Below the pieces are notes generated by a model. The model did not search any database. It was not told the origin of the DNA and saw only the letters and a list, made by a program, of their open reading frames with translations. Shown piece after piece: positions 13,178-17,268 of a stretch of 17,268 bases of DNA. Where the stretch lies: contig JBGPBV010000142.1 in NCBI GenBank assembly GCA_041481445.1, forward strand, positions 1 through 17,268, read 5' to 3'. This DNA is from AA29 sp041481445. Its GTDB lineage: Bacteria > Acidobacteriota > Vicinamibacteria > Fen-336. The position numbers and the translations under genes were made by a program. Every line of letters starts with the position of its first letter. Within the stretch, counting starts at the first letter, position 1.

Positions 13178-15036
13178 AGACGCAGCGGATGACGGTGGGA
13201 CAGGCCGTGGTCGCCTTCCTGGCCAGCCAGTACAGCGAGCGGGACGGCACGGAGCGGCGCTTCATCCCCGGCGTGTTCGGGATCTTCGGCCACGGCAACG
13301 TGGGCGGCGTCGGCCAGGGACTCCAACAGGCAACCGAAAGGTTGCGCTTCTACCTGGCCCGCAACGAGCAGGCGATGGTCCACCTGGCCGCCGCCTATGC
13401 CAAGGCCGCCAACCGCCTGGCCACGCTGGCCTGCACGACCTCGATCGGGCCCGGGGCCACCAACATGCTCACCGCCGCCGCGGGGGCGACGATCAACCGC
13501 GTGCCCGTCCTCCTCCTGCCCGGCGACATCTTCGCCACCCGGCGCGTGGCCCCCGTCCTCCAGCAGCTCGAGTCCGCGCAGACCCAGGACATCTCCGTCA
13601 ACGACGCCTTCCGGCCCGTCTCCCGCTACTGGGACCGGATCTACCGCCCGGAGCAGCTCGTCACCGCGCTGCCGGAGGCCCTGCGCGTCCTGACCAGCCC
13701 CGCGGAGACGGGCGCGGTCACCCTCGCCCTGCCCCAGGACGTCCAGGCCGAGGCCTTCGACTTCCCGGCCGCGCTGTTCGAGAAGCGCGTCTGGCACGTG
13801 CGGCGGCCCCAGCCCGAGCCGGACGCGCTGCGGGCGGCGGCCGCGCTCGTCCGGTCCTCCCAGCGGCCGCTCATCGTGGCCGGGGGCGGCGTGCTCTACT
13901 CCGAGGCCACGGAGGCCCTGCGGGCGCTGGCGCACGCGACCGGCGTGCCGGTGGGGGAGACGCAGGCGGGCAAGGGCGCGATGAGCTACGACGACTCCCT
14001 CGCCCTCGGCGCCATCGGGACCACGGGCACGCCGGGCGCCAACATCATGGCCCGCGAGGCCGACCTCGTGATCGGCGTGGGCACGCGCTACTCCGACTTC
14101 ACGACCGCGTCCAAGACCGCCTTCCAGGACCCCGGCGTCCGCTTCGTCAACGTCAACGTGGCCGAGCTCGACGCCTTCAAGCACGCCGGGCTCCCCGTCG
14201 TGGCCGACGCGCGCATCGCCCTGGAGGCGCTGCGCGCCGCCCTCGAGGGCTGGCAGGCCGCGCCCGCCCACCGCGAGCGCGCCCTTCGCTTCAACCAGGA
14301 GTGGGACGCCGAGGTCCAGCGCCTCTACGACCGTGGCCACGGCCCGCTCCCCAGCCAGAGCGAGGTCATCGGCGCCCTCAACACGTTCTCGCGCCCGAGC
14401 GACGTGGTCGTCTGCGCGGCGGGCAGCCTGCCCGGCGACCTCCACAAGCTCTGGCGCACGCGCGACCCCAAGGGCTATCACCTCGAGTACGGGTACTCGT
14501 GCATGGGCTACGAAGTGGCCGGCGCGATCGGGGTGAAGATGGCGGCCCCGGAGCGCGACGTGTACGCCATGGTCGGGGACGGCTCCTGGCTGATGATGTC
14601 GTCCGACCTCGTCACCGCCATCCAGGAAGGGATCAAGATCACGGTCGTCCTCATCGACAACGGCGGGTTCGCGTCCATCGGCTCTCTCTCCGCCTCGCTG
14701 GGCTCGGGCGGCTTTGGGACGAAGTACCGCCACCGCGGCGCGGACGGGCAGCTCTCCGGAGACCGCATCCGCGTGGACTTCACCGCCAACGCGCGGAGCC
14801 TGGGCGCGCACGTCATCCCCTGCCGCACCATCGCCGAGCTGAAGTCCGGCCTCGTCGAGGCGCGCGCGCAGCGGGGCGTGACCGTGCTGACGATCGAGAC
14901 CGATCCCGCGGCCGGCGTGCCCGGCTACGAGTCCTGGTGGGACGTCCCCCCGGCCGAGGTCTCGACGAGCGAGGACGTGCAGGCGGTCCGCCGCGCCTAC
15001 GAAGAGGCGCGGAGGAAGGAGCGATGGTTCCTGTGA
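13174..15036 (+). CDS. iolD: 3D-(3,5/4)-trihydroxycyclohexane-1,2-dione hydrolase (ThDP-dependent)
   Basis: This 620-residue enzyme opens the inositol ring: it hydrolyses 3D-trihydroxycyclohexane-1,2-dione to 5-deoxy-glucuronate using thiamine diphosphate. The N-terminal pyrimidine-binding domain holds the IolD-typical FGIFGHGNVGGVGQGL stretch and the ThDP-activating glutamate in RNEQAM (E65). A central domain of the ThDP-enzyme kind (LIVAGGGV, IGVGTRYSDF) follows. The C-terminal domain has GDGSW at 468-472, with the DNGGF metal-binding loop about 27 residues later. YESWWDVPPAEVS near the C-terminus is characteristic of IolD and separates it from acetolactate synthase. The start ATG 13174 follows a clear AAGGGAGG 5 nt upstream and overlaps the iolB stop. 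The 3' end overlaps the phosphatase gene by 13 nt. The dehydratase IolE that makes its substrate is not in the window. Confidence 0.96.
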   Translation: MKTQRMTVGQAVVAFLASQYSERDGTERRFIPGVFGIFGHGNVGGVGQGLQQATERLRFYLARNEQAMVHLAAAYAKAANRLATLACTTSIGPGATNMLTAAAGATINRVPVLLLPGDIFATRRVAPVLQQLESAQTQDISVNDAFRPVSRYWDRIYRPEQLVTALPEALRVLTSPAETGAVTLALPQDVQAEAFDFPAALFEKRVWHVRRPQPEPDALRAAAALVRSSQRPLIVAGGGVLYSEATEALRALAHATGVPVGETQAGKGAMSYDDSLALGAIGTTGTPGANIMAREADLVIGVGTRYSDFTTASKTAFQDPGVRFVNVNVAELDAFKHAGLPVVADARIALEALRAALEGWQAAPAHRERALRFNQEWDAEVQRLYDRGHGPLPSQSEVIGALNTFSRPSDVVVCAAGSLPGDLHKLWRTRDPKGYHLEYGYSCMGYEVAGAIGVKMAAPERDVYAMVGDGSWLMMSSDLVTAIQEGIKITVVLIDNGGFASIGSLSASLGSGGFGTKYRHRGADGQLSGDRIRVDFTANARSLGAHVIPCRTIAELKSGLVEARAQRGVTVLTIETDPAAGVPGYESWWDVPPAEVSTSEDVQAVRRAYEEARRKERWFL

Positions 15037-16685
15037 GCGTCCGGCGGGCGTGCGCTCCCTGCCTGACCGTCCTGGCCGCCGCCCTGGCCCTGCGCGCGTG
15101 GCCGGCCCGAGCGGAGGCCGATCCCGTCAAGGCGCGCCTCGTGCTCTTCGTCTCCGTGGACCAGATGCGCTACGACTACCTGACCCGCTTCGCGCCGCTG
15201 TACAAGGCGGGGCTGCGGAGGCTGCTCGATCGCGGGGCCGTCTTCTCGAACGCGCTGTACCGCCACGCCAACACGGAGACGGGCCCCGGCCACTCCGTGC
15301 TGCTCTCCGGGCGCAGCCCCCTGCACTCCGGCATCGTGGCCAATACCTGGTACGACGCGCTCCTCAAGAAGGACGTCAACGTGGTCGAGGATCCCGCGGT
15401 CTCGCCCGTCGGCGGGTCCGGCTACGGGGCCTCGCCGGCCAGCTTCGACGGCTTTACGCTGGGCGACATGCTCAAGAGGCGGACCCCGGGCTCGCGCGTG
15501 GTGGGGATCTCCCTGAAGGACCGCTCGGCGATCCTGATGGCGGGCCCGCGCGCGGATGCCGCCTACTGGTTCGACACCGGCAGCGGCTCCTTCGTCACCA
15601 GCACGTATTACACGAAGGCCCTGCCCGACTGGCTCACGCGATGGAACGCCCGGCGCCTGGCCGACGCCGAGAAGTGGCGCACCTGGTCGCGCCTCCTTGC
15701 CGACGAGGCGCTCTACCGCCAGTACGCCGGCCCCGACGACGTGAAGGGGGAGTGGGACGGCGTGGACACGGTCTTCCCGCACCGCGTCCGGGGGGCTCCG
15801 CCCGCCCCCGCCTTCTACGACGACCTCCGGCGTACGCCCTTCGGCGACGAGATCCTCCTCGATGCCGCGCTGGCCGCCATCGGCGGGCACGACCTGGGCG
15901 CCGACGACGACACCGACGTCCTGGCCGTCGGTTTCTCCTCGAGCGACGTCATCGGTCACACCTACGGCCCCGACAGCCAGGAGGTGATGGACGAGTACCT
16001 CCGCCTCGACGTCACCCTCGGGCGGCTCTTCGACGAGGTCGACCGCCGGGTGGGCGCGGACCGCGTGATCGTCGGGCTCAGCGCCGACCACGGGGTCATG
16101 CCCCTGGTCGAGAACCTCCAGGCCAAGGGCGTCCCCGCGCGGCGGGTCAAGGCCGACGAGATCCTCGTGCCGGTGACGCGCGCCCTCGACGCGCGGTTCG
16201 GGGCGCCGAACGGGCTCGTGGCCCGCGCGCTCGTGCCCGACTTCTACCTCGACCTCGACGCGATCGCGGCCCGCCACCTGGCCCGCCACGACGTGGAAGC
16301 CGTCATCCGCCAGGCCCTGATGGACACGGGGCTCGTGCAGCAGGTGTACACGCAGGACGACCTCCTGGGCGCGCCTCCGGCGGGCGACCCCTACTTCCCG
16401 ATGATGCGGCGCTCGTTCTTCCAGCCCCGCAGCCCGCACGTGACCGTGCTCCTCAAGCAGTGGGAGCACCTGAGCGACCGCCCCGGAGGCACCGGCCACG
16501 GCACCCCCTACGAATACGACCGGCACGTGCCCGTGGTGTTCGCCGGCCCCGGGGTGACCGCCGGGACCTATGCCGCCGCCTGCGGCCCCGAGGACATCGC
16601 GCCCACCCTGGCCGCGTTGCTGCGCGTCGACTACCCTCGGCAGGACGCCGACCGCGTGCTCACGGAGATGATGCGCGCGGAGTGA
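15024..16685 (+). CDS. Secreted PafA-type alkaline phosphatase
   Basis: This 553-residue exported phosphatase begins with a signal peptide (basic MVPVSVRR, hydrophobic core, cleavage near AEA). It belongs to the alkaline phosphatase superfamily, PafA branch: FVSVDQMRYDYL supplies the first metal Asp (D46), TETGPGHS the nucleophile T86, and ISLKDRSA gives K165 and R167, matching the K-x-R phosphate-binding pair of Elizabethkingia PafA. Further marks are SSSDVIGHTYGPDSQE, SADHGVMPL and the late His in GTGHGTPYEYD. PafA enzymes are broad phosphomonoesterases not repressed by phosphate. The ATG has GGAGG 8 nt upstream; GTG 15033 is an alternative start. It overlaps iolD by 13 nt, so it is cotranslated with an inositol enzyme, which suggests release of inositol from inositol phosphates (inference). 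Its stop overlaps the protease start as GTGA. Confidence 0.88.
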   Translation: MVPVSVRRACAPCLTVLAAALALRAWPARAEADPVKARLVLFVSVDQMRYDYLTRFAPLYKAGLRRLLDRGAVFSNALYRHANTETGPGHSVLLSGRSPLHSGIVANTWYDALLKKDVNVVEDPAVSPVGGSGYGASPASFDGFTLGDMLKRRTPGSRVVGISLKDRSAILMAGPRADAAYWFDTGSGSFVTSTYYTKALPDWLTRWNARRLADAEKWRTWSRLLADEALYRQYAGPDDVKGEWDGVDTVFPHRVRGAPPAPAFYDDLRRTPFGDEILLDAALAAIGGHDLGADDDTDVLAVGFSSSDVIGHTYGPDSQEVMDEYLRLDVTLGRLFDEVDRRVGADRVIVGLSADHGVMPLVENLQAKGVPARRVKADEILVPVTRALDARFGAPNGLVARALVPDFYLDLDAIAARHLARHDVEAVIRQALMDTGLVQQVYTQDDLLGAPPAGDPYFPMMRRSFFQPRSPHVTVLLKQWEHLSDRPGGTGHGTPYEYDRHVPVVFAGPGVTAGTYAAACGPEDIAPTLAALLRVDYPRQDADRVLTEMMRAE

Positions 16686-17268
16686 TCACGCTCGCCATCG
16701 TCCTGGCCGCGCTGGCCCCCTCGCCGGCGCAGGCGGGCTCCGAGCCCGCGCGGGCGGTGGCCTCGCTCGAGGACGTCGAGGCGGCGGTGGTGCAGATCGT
16801 CACCATCCGGCGCGACAGCGAGACGCGCGTGGCCCGCGGGTCGGCCTTCTACGTGAGCCCGAAGGGGTACCTCCTCACCTGCGCCCACGTGGTCGATCAC
16901 CTGCCCGGGGACGAGGCGCGGCTCCTGCGCCTGCGCGACGGCAGCGAGCGGGGGTTCGAAGTGGTCCAGATCGACCGCGAGATCGACGTGGCCGTGCTCT
17001 CCTCCGCGGCCCCCGCCCGGTTCCTCCCGCTCGGCGAGGACACGCTGCCGAAGACGGGCGACGTGGTGGTGCTGGCCGGCTATCCCGTCCGCGCGGACGA
17101 GCGCGGCGCCCCGCGCTTCAAGCCCGGCAACGTCCTGGGGGTGGAGCGCCGCCGCATCTCCGGCGTCCGGCGCGCGGTGGCCACCCGGCGGACGATCCTG
17201 AACGTGAAGGTGGACGAGATCGCGGACGCGGGCCAGAGCGGCGGCCCGCTGCTCGCCGAGGGCCTCCT
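16682..17268 (+). CDS. Trypsin-like secreted serine protease (3' end beyond window)
   Basis: Residues 1-195 are visible and the frame is still open at the window edge. A short signal peptide (MITLAIVLAALAPSPAQA) directs export. The rest is a DegP/trypsin-2-like catalytic domain with a complete triad: H69 in LTCAHVV, D102 in REIDVAVL and S186 in AGQSGGPLL. Whether a PDZ or other C-terminal domain follows cannot be seen. GTG 16682 overlaps the phosphatase TGA (GTGA) and starts exactly at the signal peptide; no better start exists. Such proteases usually act in envelope protein quality control. The tight coupling to the phosphatase suggests a shared transcript, but not necessarily a shared function. 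Confidence 0.85.
   Translation, partial: MITLAIVLAALAPSPAQAGSEPARAVASLEDVEAAVVQIVTIRRDSETRVARGSAFYVSPKGYLLTCAHVVDHLPGDEARLLRLRDGSERGFEVVQIDREIDVAVLSSAAPARFLPLGEDTLPKTGDVVVLAGYPVRADERGAPRFKPGNVLGVERRRISGVRRAVATRRTILNVKVDEIADAGQSGGPLLAEGL

Noticed and set aside
13009..16526. Minus-strand frames of 500-600 codons opposite iolD and the phosphatase
   Set aside because: They are shadows of codon bias; the plus-strand proteins have all expected catalytic motifs.
1..17268. CRISPR arrays, tRNA/rRNA genes, insertion sequences, phage or defence genes
   Set aside because: No spaced direct repeats, transposase or integrase motifs, or structural-RNA sequences were seen on reading both strands.

Overview
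This is a very GC-rich bacterial window (about seven in ten bases by eye) with densely packed genes, several GTG/TTG starts and many 1-14 nt overlaps between neighbouring genes. No rRNA, tRNA, IS element, CRISPR or plasmid-type gene is visible, so this reads as chromosome of a free-living, probably soil-type heterotroph. The mix of families (PafA-type phosphatase, secreted YncE-like propeller, Cgl0159-type aldolase) would suit Acidobacteriota or a neighbouring high-GC phylum. That assignment is an inference and no marker gene proves it.

Left part (1-3541, + strand): a small hypothetical gene that appears frameshifted, a membrane diguanylate cyclase with two GAF-like domains and an intact GGEEF/I-site, a roughly 190-bp leader with a strong 10-bp perfect inverted repeat, and an endonuclease/exonuclease/phosphatase (EEP) family protein. 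The EEP gene converges on the next operon so tightly that the two stop codons share a CTAG.

Centre and right part (3538-17268): a divergent myo-inositol uptake and catabolism locus. Leftward from a shared 187-bp control region run lacI-type regulator, CUT2 sugar ABC ATPase, permease, lipoprotein binding protein and an IolG-like inositol 2-dehydrogenase. Adjacent genes overlap by 1-11 nt or are 7 nt apart. Rightward run a secreted beta-propeller protein, a Cgl0159-type (beta/alpha)8 aldolase, iolC, iolB, iolD, a secreted PafA-type alkaline phosphatase and a trypsin-like secreted protease cut by the window end. From iolC onward every gene overlaps the next. The control region shows back-to-back sigma70-like promoters, each with a 17-bp spacer, and a near-perfect palindrome with a central CG just downstream of the leftward start site. 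This is what an autoregulated LacI-family repressor would use.

Working model: a surface or periplasmic phosphatase frees inositol from phosphorylated inositols, the ABC transporter imports it, IolG oxidises it, and IolD, IolB, IolC and the aldolase take it to DHAP and malonate semialdehyde. IolE and IolA are not in the window. The phosphatase link and the aldolase assignment are inferences from context and motifs. A second general observation is that several transcription units start with a TANNNT/TAAGAT/TAGAGT hexamer only 5-8 nt before the start codon, which suggests leaderless mRNAs.
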